Assembly: GCA_019245415.1 (NCBI GenBank)
Contig: JAFARO010000004.1
Span: forward strand, 1 to 64,000
Reading direction: 5' to 3'
Length of the DNA stretch: 64,000 nucleotides
Source: Alphaproteobacteria bacterium
GTDB lineage: Bacteria; Pseudomonadota; Alphaproteobacteria; Micropepsales; Micropepsaceae
Position 1 is the first letter of the stretch; each line of letters opens with the position of its first letter. Below are positions 27,118-35,950 of this stretch, one piece after another. The notes beneath the pieces were generated by a model. It was not told the origin of the DNA, ran no database searches, and saw only the letters and a list, made by a program, of their open reading frames with translations. The translations under genes were made by a program, and so were the position numbers.

Positions 27118-28392
27118 ATGGAATCGGGCTTTTTCGGGGAGTCTTTGGCAGCGCGGGACCCGGAGATCGCCCAGGCCGTCGGCGACGAGCTGAGGCGGCA
27201 GCAAGACAAGATCGAGCTCATCGCCTCGGAAAACATCGTCTCCCGGGCGGTGCTCGAGGCCCAGGGCTCGGTGCTGACCAACAAATACGCCGAGGGCTAT
27301 CCCGGCCGGCGCTACTATGGCGGCTGCGAATATGTCGACGTGGTGGAAGAGGTTGCGATCGCGCGCGCCTGCCGGCTGTTCGACTGCACCTTTGCCAATG
27401 TCCAGCCCCATTCCGGCGCCCAGGCCAATCAGGCGGTGTTCTTTGCCCTGTTGCAGCCCGGCGATTCCTTCATGGGTCTCGATCTCGCCGCCGGCGGCCA
27501 CCTGACCCATGGCTCGCCCGCCAACCAGTCCGGCAAGTGGTTCAAGCCGATCTCCTACGGCGTGCGCCGCGAGGACTGTCTGATCGACATGGACGAAGTC
27601 GCCCGCATCGCGCGCGAGAACCGGCCGAAGCTGATCGTCGCCGGCGGCTCGGCCTATTCGCGCGTCTTCGACTTCAAGCGCTTCCGCGATATCGCCGACG
27701 AGATTGGTGCGGTGTTCATGGTGGACATGGCGCATTTCGCAGGCCTTGTTGCCGGCGGAGCGCATCCCAATCCGCTCGAGCACGCCCATGTCGTCACCAC
27801 CACCACGCACAAGACCTTGCGCGGCCCGCGCGGCGGCATGATCCTCAGCCGCGACGAAGCCATCGGCAAGAAAATCAACTCGGCCGTCTTTCCGGGCCTC
27901 CAGGGCGGGCCCTTGATGCATGTGATCGCCGCCAAGGCGGTGGCCTTCGGCGAGGCTCTGAAGCCCGAATTCAAATCCTATGCGCGCGACGTCGTCGACA
28001 ACGCGAGGGTGCTGGCCAACACGCTCAAGGACGAAGGCCTCGACATCGTCTCCGGTGGCACCGACACCCATCTGATGCTGGTCGATCTCAGGCCCAAGCG
28101 CGCCACCGGCCGGCCGGCGGAAAAGGCGCTCGATCGCGCCTTCATCACCTGCAACAAGAACGCAGTCCCGTTCGACAGCGAGAAGCCCGCGATCACCTCC
28201 GGCATCCGGCTGGGCTCGCCGGCCTGCACCACGCGCGGCTTCGGTGCCGGCGAGTTCCGCCAGGTCGCAAAACTGATCGTCGAAGTCGTCGATGCGGTGG
28301 CGGCCAAAGGCGAAGCCGGCGATGCCGCGGTCGAGGCTTCGGTGCGCGAACGCGTCGGCCGGCTGTGCCGGCAATTTCCGATCTACACGTAA
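27118..28392 (+). CDS. glyA: Serine hydroxymethyltransferase
   Basis: The 424-residue PLP enzyme interconverts serine and glycine with tetrahydrofolate. Motifs include [40 protein letters not shown], and the PLP Lys232 in [16 protein letters not shown]. The C-terminal folate-site region [15 protein letters not shown] also fits. I chose ATG 27118 because it opens the canonical N-terminus and has GGAG upstream. The longer open frame to 26863 adds 85 residues of no similarity. It heads the glyA-nrdR-rib-nusB row. Confidence 0.96.
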   Translation: MESGFFGESLAARDPEIAQAVGDELRRQQDKIELIASENIVSRAVLEAQGSVLTNKYAEGYPGRRYYGGCEYVDVVEEVAIARACRLFDCTFANVQPHSGAQANQAVFFALLQPGDSFMGLDLAAGGHLTHGSPANQSGKWFKPISYGVRREDCLIDMDEVARIARENRPKLIVAGGSAYSRVFDFKRFRDIADEIGAVFMVDMAHFAGLVAGGAHPNPLEHAHVVTTTTHKTLRGPRGGMILSRDEAIGKKINSAVFPGLQGGPLMHVIAAKAVAFGEALKPEFKSYARDVVDNARVLANTLKDEGLDIVSGGTDTHLMLVDLRPKRATGRPAEKALDRAFITCNKNAVPFDSEKPAITSGIRLGSPACTTRGFGAGEFRQVAKLIVEVVDAVAAKGEAGDAAVEASVRERVGRLCRQFPIYT

Positions 28393-28407
28393 CGAAAGCT
28401 CCAAGTC

Positions 28408-28866
28408 ATGCGCTGCCCCTTCTGCGGACACGAAGATACCCAGGTCAAGGACAGCCGTCCGTCCGAAGACAATTCGGCCATCCGCCGCCGCCGCCATTGC
28501 CTGGAATGCGGCGGCCGCTTCACCACCTTCGAGCGCGTTCAGCTGCGCGAGCTCGTCGTCGTCAAGAAGAGCGGCCGCCGCGAGCCTTTCGACCGCGACA
28601 AGCTGGAGCGCTCGCTGTCGCATGCGCTGCGCAAGCGTCCCGTCGAGGCAGACCGCGTCGAGCGCATGATCACCGGCATCGTGCGGCGCCTGGAAAGCCT
28701 CGGCGAAAACGAGATCCCCGCCGCCACGATCGGCGAACTGGTGATGCAGGCGCTCTCCAGCCTGGACAAGGTCGCCTATGTCCGCTTCGCCTCGGTCTAC
28801 AAGAACTTCCGCGAGACCAAGGATTTCGAAAATCTCATCGGGCAGCTCGAAGGGGACCGGGACTGA
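28408..28866 (+). CDS. nrdR: Transcriptional repressor NrdR
   Basis: The 152-residue protein starts with the NrdR zinc ribbon (CPFC at 3-6 and CLEC at 31-34). The ATP-cone domain follows, with [17 protein letters not shown] and [18 protein letters not shown]. NrdR senses ATP/dATP and represses ribonucleotide reductase genes. The position between glyA and ribD is the standard alphaproteobacterial order. The length is standard. Confidence 0.97.
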   Translation: MRCPFCGHEDTQVKDSRPSEDNSAIRRRRHCLECGGRFTTFERVQLRELVVVKKSGRREPFDRDKLERSLSHALRKRPVEADRVERMITGIVRRLESLGENEIPAATIGELVMQALSSLDKVAYVRFASVYKNFRETKDFENLIGQLEGDRD

Positions 28867-28880
28867 CCCACGTCGGCCAC

Positions 28881-29951
28881 ATGCGCCACGCGCTGGCGCT
28901 GGCGGAGCGGGCGCTGGGGACGGCGGCGCCCAATCCGGCCGTAGGCTGCGTCATCGTTGCACAAGACGGACGCGTCATCGGACGCGGCTGGACGCGGCCG
29001 GGCGGACGTCCGCATGCCGAGACTGAGGCGTTGGCACAGGCGGGAGAGACGGCGCACGGCGCGACCGCTTATGTGACCTTGGAGCCCTGCGCCCATCAGG
29101 GCCAGACCCCGCCCTGCGCCCACGCCCTGATCGCGGCCGGCGTCGCGCGCGCCGTGATCGCCGTGGAGGACCCCGATCCGCGCGTCGCGGGCAAGGGCAT
29201 CGCGATGCTGTGGGATGGCGGCATCGAGGTGGTCAGCGGCGTGCTCGAAAAGGAAGCGGCGGCGCTGAACGCCGGCTTCTTCCTGCGCCTGGACAAGAAC
29301 CGGCCCCTGGTCACGCTCAAGATTGCCCAGAGCCTCGACGGCAAGACGGCGACGGTGTCGGGCCGGAGCAAATGGATCACCGGGCCTGAAGCGCGGCGCT
29401 TCGGCCACCTGCTGCGCGCCAGGCACGATGCGATCCTGGTGGGCATCGAGACGGCGCTGGCGGACGATCCCGAGCTCACCTGCCGGCTGCCCGGGCTCGA
29501 AGACCGCTCGCCGCTTCGTGTCGTCCTCGACACGCGGCTGCGTCTTGCTGCCGCCTCCAGGCTTGCGCAAAGCGCAAAGCGGATTCCGGTCCTCGTCTAT
29601 ACGACATCCAAAGACGGCGCGGCTTTGAAGGACCTGGGCGTGGACATCGTCCGCACGGGCCGCGACGCCCGCGGCCGGCCCGACATCGGCGCGGTGCTCA
29701 ATGACCTTGCAGGGCGTGGGGTTACGCGCCTGCTGGTCGAAGGCGGCGCAGGCGTTCACGCCGCCTTCCTCGACCGCGGTCTGGCCGACCGGCTGGAGAT
29801 CTTCCGCGCCCCCCTGGTGCTGGGAGGCTCCGGGCGGAATTCGATCGATGCGCTGGCGGCGCTCGAACTTGACGAAGCGTCCCGCTTCGTCTGCGAGGGG
29901 CGGCGGGTGCTGGGCCCAGACGTTCTGGAAACCTACGCCGCCAGAGCCTAA
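28881..29951 (+). CDS. ribD: Riboflavin biosynthesis deaminase/reductase RibD
   Basis: The 356-residue bifunctional enzyme has an N-terminal cytidine-deaminase-like domain with HAETEAL and the zinc motif PCAHQGQTPPC. The C-terminal reductase domain shows VTLKIAQSLDGKTAT and RLLVEGGAGVHAAFL. It makes two successive steps of riboflavin synthesis. ATG 28881 gives an N-terminus a few residues shorter than most RibD proteins. No ATG or GTG lies between it and the nrdR stop, though a CTG at 28863 overlaps that stop. Confidence 0.94.
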   Translation: MRHALALAERALGTAAPNPAVGCVIVAQDGRVIGRGWTRPGGRPHAETEALAQAGETAHGATAYVTLEPCAHQGQTPPCAHALIAAGVARAVIAVEDPDPRVAGKGIAMLWDGGIEVVSGVLEKEAAALNAGFFLRLDKNRPLVTLKIAQSLDGKTATVSGRSKWITGPEARRFGHLLRARHDAILVGIETALADDPELTCRLPGLEDRSPLRVVLDTRLRLAAASRLAQSAKRIPVLVYTTSKDGAALKDLGVDIVRTGRDARGRPDIGAVLNDLAGRGVTRLLVEGGAGVHAAFLDRGLADRLEIFRAPLVLGGSGRNSIDALAALELDEASRFVCEGRRVLGPDVLETYAARA

Positions 29952-29960
29952 AAGGGGCGC

Positions 29961-30554
29961 ATGTTCACCGGAATAATCAGCGATGTCGGCGAGGTGCGCC
30001 ATGTGGAGAAGCGCGGCGACACGCATGTCGTGATCGCGACGCATTTCGACGTCGCGGCCATCGAGATGGGTGCCTCCATCGCCTGCGCCGGCGCCTGCAT
30101 GACGGTGATCGACAAGGGCAGCGCGGCCGACCGCTGGTTCGCCTTCACCGCTTCCGCGGAGACCGTGTCGAAGACGACGCTGGGCGCCTGGAAGACGGGC
30201 GATCCGGTCAACCTCGAACGGCCGATGCGCGTCGGCGACGAGCTCGGCGGCCATATCGTCACCGGCCATGTCGATGCCGTGGCCGAAATCGTCGCGGCGA
30301 AGAGCGAAGGCGAGTCGATGCGCCTGACGTTGCAGGTCCCTGCGCAATTCGCGCGCTTCATCGCGCCCAAGGGCTCCGTCGCGCTCGACGGCGTGTCGCT
30401 GACGGTGAACGATGTCGACGGCGCCCGCTTCGGCGTCAACATCATCCCGCACACCCTCAAGGTCACGACCTTCGGCCGCGCAAGGCCGGGCATGAAGGTC
30501 AATTTCGAGGCCGACCTGATGGCCCGCTACATCGCGAGGCTGAGCGCGGCATGA
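29961..30554 (+). CDS. ribE: Riboflavin synthase alpha subunit
   Basis: The 197-residue protein has the two tandem lumazine-binding barrels of riboflavin synthase. The start MFTGIISDVGEV is diagnostic, and the paired motifs include GGHIVTGHVDAVAEI and VALDGVSLTVNDV. It dismutates two 6,7-dimethyl-8-ribityllumazine molecules into riboflavin. It follows ribD by nine bases and overlaps ribB (ATGA). Confidence 0.96.
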   Translation: MFTGIISDVGEVRHVEKRGDTHVVIATHFDVAAIEMGASIACAGACMTVIDKGSAADRWFAFTASAETVSKTTLGAWKTGDPVNLERPMRVGDELGGHIVTGHVDAVAEIVAAKSEGESMRLTLQVPAQFARFIAPKGSVALDGVSLTVNDVDGARFGVNIIPHTLKVTTFGRARPGMKVNFEADLMARYIARLSAA

Positions 30555-31681
30555 ACCTTCCCGTCTTCCACGATTACATCGCCCAGATCGAGGACGTCAT
30601 CGAAGCCGCGCGCAACGGCAAGATGTTCATCCTGATCGACGCGGAGGATCGCGAGAACGAGGGCGATCTCGTCATCCCGGCGCAGATGTGCACGCCCGAA
30701 GCGATCAACTTCATGGCCAAGCACGGCCGCGGGCTGATCTGCCTGGCCTTGACGCAGGAGCGCGCCCAGCAGCTGCAGATCCCGATGATGGCGCCGGTCA
30801 ATGCCTCGCCGCACGGTACCGCCTTCACGGTTTCCATCGAGGCCAAGGAAGGCATCTCCACCGGCATCTCGGCGCACGACCGCGCGCATACGATCTCGGT
30901 TGCGATCGACGCCACCAAGGGTCCGGGCGACATCGTCATGCCGGGTCACGTCTTTCCGCTGGTCGCGCGCCATGGCGGTGCGCTGGTGCGCGCCGGCCAT
31001 ACCGAGGCCGCCGTCGACATCGCGAGGCTGGCGGGCCTGACGCCGGCCGGCGTGATCTGCGAGATCATGAACGACGACGGCACGATGGCGCGGCTGCCCG
31101 ATCTCGTGACCTTCGCCCAGCACCACAATCTCAAGATCGGCACCATCGCCGACCTGATCGCCTATCGCCGCAAATACGATCACTTCGTCAAGCGCACGAT
31201 CGAGACTCCCTTTGCCAGCCACAATGGGGGCGAATGGAAGATGGTGGTCTATGTCAACACGCTCGAATACGCCGAGCACATCGCGCTGGTGAAGGGCGAC
31301 ATCGCCACGCCGGAACCGGTCCTGGTGCGCATGCACGCGATCAACATCTTCAGCGACATGCTGGCCTGGCAGCCCTACGAGCCTGACATCCTGGGCGAAT
31401 CCATGCGCATCGTGGCGAAAGAGGGCCGCGGCGTGGTCGTGCTGCTGCGCCAGACGCGGCCGACCTTCGTCTCCGACGTGGTGCTTCGGCGCACCCAGGA
31501 CGACATCGACCGCAGGCGGGTGAAGGAATACGGCGTCGGCGCGCAGATCCTGCTCGATCTCGGCGTCAAGGAGATGATCTTGCTCACCGATACGCCGGAG
31601 AAGAAGATCGTGGCGCTCGACGGCTATGGCCTCGAGATCGTCGGCACTCACCCCATCCGCAGCCAGAAGGACAAGACGTGA
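30551..31681 (+). CDS. ribB: 3,4-dihydroxy-2-butanone-4-phosphate synthase with a degenerate GTP cyclohydrolase II-like domain (RibBX type)
   Basis: The 376-residue protein has an intact N-terminal DHBP synthase domain: [28 protein letters not shown], and [17 protein letters not shown]. The C-terminal half is homologous to GTP cyclohydrolase II ([38 protein letters not shown]). The zinc-binding region expected after the VRMHAIN segment has no Cys where active RibA carries three. The second domain is therefore predicted to lack cyclohydrolase activity, as in the reported RibBX proteins. A separate RibA must exist elsewhere in the genome. It overlaps ribE and ribH. Confidence 0.94.
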   Translation: MNLPVFHDYIAQIEDVIEAARNGKMFILIDAEDRENEGDLVIPAQMCTPEAINFMAKHGRGLICLALTQERAQQLQIPMMAPVNASPHGTAFTVSIEAKEGISTGISAHDRAHTISVAIDATKGPGDIVMPGHVFPLVARHGGALVRAGHTEAAVDIARLAGLTPAGVICEIMNDDGTMARLPDLVTFAQHHNLKIGTIADLIAYRRKYDHFVKRTIETPFASHNGGEWKMVVYVNTLEYAEHIALVKGDIATPEPVLVRMHAINIFSDMLAWQPYEPDILGESMRIVAKEGRGVVVLLRQTRPTFVSDVVLRRTQDDIDRRRVKEYGVGAQILLDLGVKEMILLTDTPEKKIVALDGYGLEIVGTHPIRSQKDKT

Positions 31682-32118
31682 TCGCGCCCCGGATCCTCAT
31701 CGTCGAGGCGCGTTTCTACGACGACATCGCGACCTCGCTGCTCGATGGCGCGACGGCGGCGCTCGAGCGCGCATTGGCGCAATTCGAGCGCGTCACCGTG
31801 CCGGGCGCACTGGAGATCCCGCCCGCGATCCTCTTCGCGTCGCAGTCGGACAAGGGCTATGACGGCTATGTCGCGCTGGGCTGTGTCATCCGCGGCGAGA
31901 CGTTCCATTTCGAGATCGTCGCGGGCGAGTCCGCGCGCGGCCTGATGGAGCTGGGCGTGCGCCACGGCCTTTGCATCGGCAACGGCATTTTGACCGTGGA
32001 GGACGAGCGCCAGGCGGAGGTGCGCGCGCGCCGCGACGGCGGCGACAAGGGTGGCGACGCGGCACGCGCTTGTCTCGCGCTGGTCGAGCTCAAAGCGCGG
32101 CTGGCGGGCGGGCGATGA
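31678..32118 (+). CDS. ribH: 6,7-dimethyl-8-ribityllumazine synthase
   Basis: The 146-residue protein joins the RibB and RibD products to form lumazine. Recognisable parts are [51 protein letters not shown], and the C-terminal [17 protein letters not shown]. The start is GTG overlapping the ribB stop (GTGA). nusB follows with an ATGA overlap. The order ribE-ribB-ribH-nusB is typical. Confidence 0.96.
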   Translation: MIAPRILIVEARFYDDIATSLLDGATAALERALAQFERVTVPGALEIPPAILFASQSDKGYDGYVALGCVIRGETFHFEIVAGESARGLMELGVRHGLCIGNGILTVEDERQAEVRARRDGGDKGGDAARACLALVELKARLAGGR

Positions 32119-32600
32119 GCACCCATTCCGGCCGCAGCGGCGCGCGCCTCGCGGCCGTCCAGGCGCTCTACCAGATGGAATTGGCCGGCGCCGGCGCCGA
32201 CGAAGTGGCGAGCGAGTTCTGCGATCACCGCTTCGGCCTCGAACCCGAGACCGGCATGGCCGGCGAGATCGATCGCGATTTCTTCGCCCGCGTCGTGCAC
32301 GGCGTGCCCGAGCACCAAGCCGAGATCGATGCCGCCATCGCCCAGGTGCTGAGCGAGGCCTGGCGGCTGTCGCGCATCGATTCGATCCTGCGCGCCATCC
32401 TGCGCGGCGCCTCGTTCGAGCTGATCGCGGCGAAGGACGTGCCGGCCAAGGTCGTCATCGACGAATATGTCGGCATTTCGCACGCCTTCTTCTCCGGCGA
32501 CGAACCGGCCTTCGTCAATGCCGCGCTCGACCGCCTGGCGCACCGCAAGCGCGCGGCCGAGTTCGGCGAGACGCCCCCCGATGACGAACTCGCTTTCTGA
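32115..32600 (+). CDS. nusB: Transcription antitermination factor NusB
   Basis: The 161-residue helical RNA-binding protein acts with NusE in rRNA antitermination. Motifs: [18 protein letters not shown] at the N-terminus, and the C-terminal [20 protein letters not shown] then [10 protein letters not shown]. The 3' end overlaps the next gene (cyclase-like) by 20 bases, an overlap I would not expect in the ancestral nusB-thiL order. Confidence 0.95.
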   Translation: MSTHSGRSGARLAAVQALYQMELAGAGADEVASEFCDHRFGLEPETGMAGEIDRDFFARVVHGVPEHQAEIDAAIAQVLSEAWRLSRIDSILRAILRGASFELIAAKDVPAKVVIDEYVGISHAFFSGDEPAFVNAALDRLAHRKRAAEFGETPPDDELAF

Positions 32601-33498
32601 GCAGAACTCCGACCAAGACCAGAGGCCTTCGGATGACTTTTCTACGAAGGTCAAGGATAAATTCATCGCATTTGTGGACATTCTTGGATTTAAAAACATG
32701 GTCGACGCTGCCGAACAAACCGGTGGCGACATGCGCCATCTCATCGAACTCACGAGAATGTTGGGTTCGAACTCCGACTCTCAGAAATTTACGCGATACG
32801 GGCCTACTATATGTCCGCACTCGACCTATATCTCCCGCGATCTCGATTTCAAGGTTACGCAGATTTCGGACTGTGTAGTTGTTTCCGCGGAGAGCTCCCC
32901 CGCAGGGCTAATCAACCTCATCCATCACTGTTTTGGAATTGCCATCAATCTGTTGGCCAAGGGGCATCTCTGTCGAGGGGTAATTACGAGAGGCAACATT
33001 CTCCATTCCGATTCGCAATTTATGGGAACTGGTTATGCTGACGCCTACAAGAACGAGCAGCACGTAAGCGTCTTTCGCGTTGACGAAAAAGAAAGGGGCA
33101 CACCGTTTATTCAAGTTGCTAGCCCTGTTGTCGTGTATGTAAGCACGCTGAAGGACGATTGTGTACGCAAAATGTTTGCGCGAATGACCGACTCTGACGG
33201 GACGTACACCGCAATCTCACCATTTCGCGCATTGGGCAACGCTCCGTCCGCAATCGTCGGTCCTGATTTTGACCCGCATGCAATGAAGGCATCGTGCCAA
33301 AGATCTCGAAAGCTCCGCCTTGATAATCTGGGCATGTTTGAAAAGTCGGAGGCCGACGCGGACGACCAAACCAAGGCCAAGATTGCACACTATAAAAAGG
33401 GCTTGTTGCATGTCATCGCTCGGCTGGACGAAAAGGAACGGAAACTAGATAGAATGATCGAGACGGGCCAAATCCCATATGGGTCAACATTTCTGTAG
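32581..33498 (+). CDS. Putative class III nucleotidyl cyclase-domain protein (accessory insert)
   Basis: The 305-residue protein is unlike its neighbours in base composition: visibly richer in A and T, with many AAA, TTT and ATA codons. I see the class III cyclase layout. KFIAFVDILGFKNMV (first metal Asp at residue 33) is followed by FKVTQISDCVVVSAES (second Asp at 97), then HLCRGVITRGNILHS and GTGYADAYKNE near 130-159. These match the FxDIxGF, SD and RGxIxxG strands found in adenylate/guanylate cyclases and in Pycsar-type pyrimidine cyclases. The C-terminal 60 residues are charged and helical. No effector gene is adjacent. Substrate and function are unknown; it may be a free-standing signalling or defence enzyme. 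Confidence 0.65.
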   Translation: MTNSLSEQNSDQDQRPSDDFSTKVKDKFIAFVDILGFKNMVDAAEQTGGDMRHLIELTRMLGSNSDSQKFTRYGPTICPHSTYISRDLDFKVTQISDCVVVSAESSPAGLINLIHHCFGIAINLLAKGHLCRGVITRGNILHSDSQFMGTGYADAYKNEQHVSVFRVDEKERGTPFIQVASPVVVYVSTLKDDCVRKMFARMTDSDGTYTAISPFRALGNAPSAIVGPDFDPHAMKASCQRSRKLRLDNLGMFEKSEADADDQTKAKIAHYKKGLLHVIARLDEKERKLDRMIETGQIPYGSTFL

Positions 33499-33525
33499 CG
33501 CAACGTCGTGAACTTCGAGTGACCA

Positions 33526-34494
33526 ATGCCCATTTTAGGTGAATTCGATCTGATCGAACGCTTCTTCGCCCCGTTGGCGACGGCGCCGGGTGCGTTCGCG
33601 CTGAAGGACGACGCGGCGATCGTCGCGCCGGCACCGGGCTTCGACCTGGTGGTGACCACCGACACGATCGTGGCAGGGATCGATTTCTTCGCCGACGATC
33701 CGCCCGACGCGATCGCCAGGAAGGCGCTGCGCGTCAATCTCTCGGATCTCGCGGCCAAGGGCGCGGCTCCGTTCGGCTATTTGCTGGCGCTGTCGTTGCC
33801 CGGGAGCGATGCCGATTGGCTGGCGGCGTTCGCCAATGGCTTGCGGCAAGATCAAGCGCAGTTCGGTTGCACGCTTTACGGTGGCGACATCAGTTCCACG
33901 CCCGGGCCGCTCACCGTCTCGATCACGGCGTTCGGCCAAGCGGAAGCCGGTAAGATGCTGCGCCGTGGGGGCGCGTGCGAAGGCGACCTCGTCTTCGTCA
34001 CCGGCACCATAGGCGACAGCGGCGCCGGCCTGTTGCTGCTGAAGAATGCGACGCAGGAACTGGACGAGGGCTTCCGCGGATTTCTCATCGGCCGCTATCG
34101 CGTACCCGAGCCGCCGGTCGCGTTCGGGCCGCGGCTGGCCGGCCTCGCGAGCGCCGCGCTCGATGTTTCGGACGGTTTGCTCGCCGATCTCGCGCATCTG
34201 GCGGCGGCGTCGGAAGTGCATGTGGTCGTCGAGGCGGAACGGGTTCCGCTTTCGGATGCCGTGCGCGCGCTGTGGGGCGATGGCGCAGTCGCGCGCGCGG
34301 TGGTCGCTGGCGACGATTACCAGATCGCGTTCGCGGCACCGGTCGAGAAGGAGGACGAAATTCTCCAAGCAGCCGCGCAAAGCGGCACGCGCGCGACGCG
34401 GATCGGCCATGTGCAGCGGGGGATGGGCGTCGCGATGCGCGATTCGAACGGTCGCGATCTGACCCCGCTCACGAAAGGCTTCAGCCACTTCTGA
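33526..34494 (+). CDS. thiL: Thiamine-monophosphate kinase
   Basis: The 322-residue ATP-dependent kinase converts thiamine monophosphate to the diphosphate. Family motifs are GEFDLIERFFAPL at the N-terminus, LKDDAAIVA, VTTDTIVAGIDF, ALRVNLSDLAAKGAAP, YGGDISSTPGPL, and SDGLLADLAHLA. It probably belonged to the rib-nusB transcription unit before the cyclase-like gene was placed between them. It converges with the MFS genes downstream. Confidence 0.96.
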   Translation: MPILGEFDLIERFFAPLATAPGAFALKDDAAIVAPAPGFDLVVTTDTIVAGIDFFADDPPDAIARKALRVNLSDLAAKGAAPFGYLLALSLPGSDADWLAAFANGLRQDQAQFGCTLYGGDISSTPGPLTVSITAFGQAEAGKMLRRGGACEGDLVFVTGTIGDSGAGLLLLKNATQELDEGFRGFLIGRYRVPEPPVAFGPRLAGLASAALDVSDGLLADLAHLAAASEVHVVVEAERVPLSDAVRALWGDGAVARAVVAGDDYQIAFAAPVEKEDEILQAAAQSGTRATRIGHVQRGMGVAMRDSNGRDLTPLTKGFSHF

Positions 34495-34504
34495 CCAGGA
34501 TGCC

Positions 34505-35950
34505 CTACGCGCTGCGCTCTTCGCGCACCTTGAGCATCCACAGCCAACCTGCGGCAAGCAGCATCACGATCGGTATGAGACCGATGCGCTGGTCGTGGCT
34601 GAGCCGCGTCGCGATCTTGACCGAGACCGGCGCCAGGAACGTCGCCGCGGTTCCGGAGAGCGACATCAGGCCGAAGAACTCGGTCATCTTCGGCAATGGC
34701 GCGATGCGCGCCAGCATGGTGCGGCTGTTGGCATAGGCGCCGACGACGCAAAGCGCGTTGACGCAGGACAGCACGATGAACACCAGCCGCGGCAAGGTCG
34801 CGAACAGCGCGATGGGCGAGGCCGGGATGGCGTTCGGCGCATAGTGGAGGAACCACAGGATGCGGTCCGGCCCCATGGTCAGCGTCAGTCCGAAGCACAG
34901 CGCGGTCCCGCCCACGGTGACGAGCAGCGCACGTTTGGAGCCGAGCCGGGTGTCGAGCCAGCCGCCGAAGAAGCCGCCCATCGCGGCGCTGAAGACAATG
35001 AGCAGCCCGAACGCCGTCATCGCCAGGGTGTCGAGATGGAACACGCCTGCGGCATAGATGCCGCTGTAGACCAGCACGCCCGTGAGCCCGTCGTTGAACA
35101 GCGTGCGCGCCCCGATGTAGTGCGCCACGTTGCGGTACTTGCCCAGGCTGCGAAACGTGGCGATCACCGCCGCGATGCCGGCGCGGACCGCCTGCGTCAG
35201 CGGCAGGTCGCTGGGCGCGCGGTCGGGGGTGAAGAGAAACAGCGGCACGGCGAAGAGCGCCATCCACACCGCCGAGATCGGGCCGGCCAGCCGCTCCGCC
35301 ATGTGGCCGGGCAGATCCAACGGCGCGCCCGGCAGCACGAAAAGGACCAGGAACAGCGCCATCAGGACGAAGCCGGCGCCGCTGCCCAGCGCATAGGCCA
35401 GGCCCGACAGCGCGCCCATTCGCCCATGCGGCGCGATGGTCGACAGCATGGCGCCGTGGAACGCGTTCGACAGCTCGAAGACGGTGTTGTTCACCACCAT
35501 GGCCAGGCTGAACAGAACTAGGGCCTGGGTGCCGGAATCCGGCACGCCGAACCAGGTGCCGGCGAAGCTCAGCACCATCAGCACGGTGAACGCCGCGAGC
35601 CAGGGCTTGCGCGGTCCGCCGCGGTCGGCGATGGCGCCGAACAGCGGACAGATCAGCGCCGTCAGATAGCCGGCCCAGGCGGTGATGTCGCTCCACAATT
35701 CCTGGCCCGCGACGGCGTCGCGCATCATGGTGCCGACCAGGAACGGCGAGATCACATAGATCTGGAAGATGACGTTGGGATCGCGCGCCGCCTCGAACAG
35801 CGCCCACGACCATTGCCCGATCCGCGAGGCTGCGGGCCAGCCTTCCGCGGCGCGCTCGTGCACGAGCAGGGCGATGCCCGCGGCGTCGGCGATCGCCGAA
35901 CCTACGGAGGACTCGGCCCGCGGCGGTTGCGCGTCTCCGGCTTCCGTCAC
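34505..35950 (-). CDS. MFS transporter, UMF1/Atg22-like (second of a tandem pair)
   Basis: The 481-residue protein has about 12 hydrophobic helices and UMF1-family features. It opens with GQWSWALFEAARDPNVIFQI and has the loop ADRGGPRKPWLAAF, LFTPDRAPSDLP, and ANSRTMLARIAPLPKMTEFF near the end. The upstream paralogue (35947-37455) shows the same landmarks. Start is GTG overlapping that gene's stop (GTGA), so both are made together. The substrate is unknown. The frame is open upstream only over the paralogue in another phase. Confidence 0.87.
   Translation of the reverse strand: MTEAGDAQPPRAESSVGSAIADAAGIALLVHERAAEGWPAASRIGQWSWALFEAARDPNVIFQIYVISPFLVGTMMRDAVAGQELWSDITAWAGYLTALICPLFGAIADRGGPRKPWLAAFTVLMVLSFAGTWFGVPDSGTQALVLFSLAMVVNNTVFELSNAFHGAMLSTIAPHGRMGALSGLAYALGSGAGFVLMALFLVLFVLPGAPLDLPGHMAERLAGPISAVWMALFAVPLFLFTPDRAPSDLPLTQAVRAGIAAVIATFRSLGKYRNVAHYIGARTLFNDGLTGVLVYSGIYAAGVFHLDTLAMTAFGLLIVFSAAMGGFFGGWLDTRLGSKRALLVTVGGTALCFGLTLTMGPDRILWFLHYAPNAIPASPIALFATLPRLVFIVLSCVNALCVVGAYANSRTMLARIAPLPKMTEFFGLMSLSGTAATFLAPVSVKIATRLSHDQRIGLIPIVMLLAAGWLWMLKVREERSA

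Noticed and set aside
32467-32580. Upstream extension of the cyclase-like frame
   Set aside because: It overlaps nusB in another phase and is Ser/Pro/Arg-rich. The AT-rich gene proper begins at ATG 32581.
32581-34494. Complete Pycsar defence system
   Set aside because: A Pycsar system needs an effector next to the cyclase. The neighbours here are nusB and thiL, both housekeeping genes.
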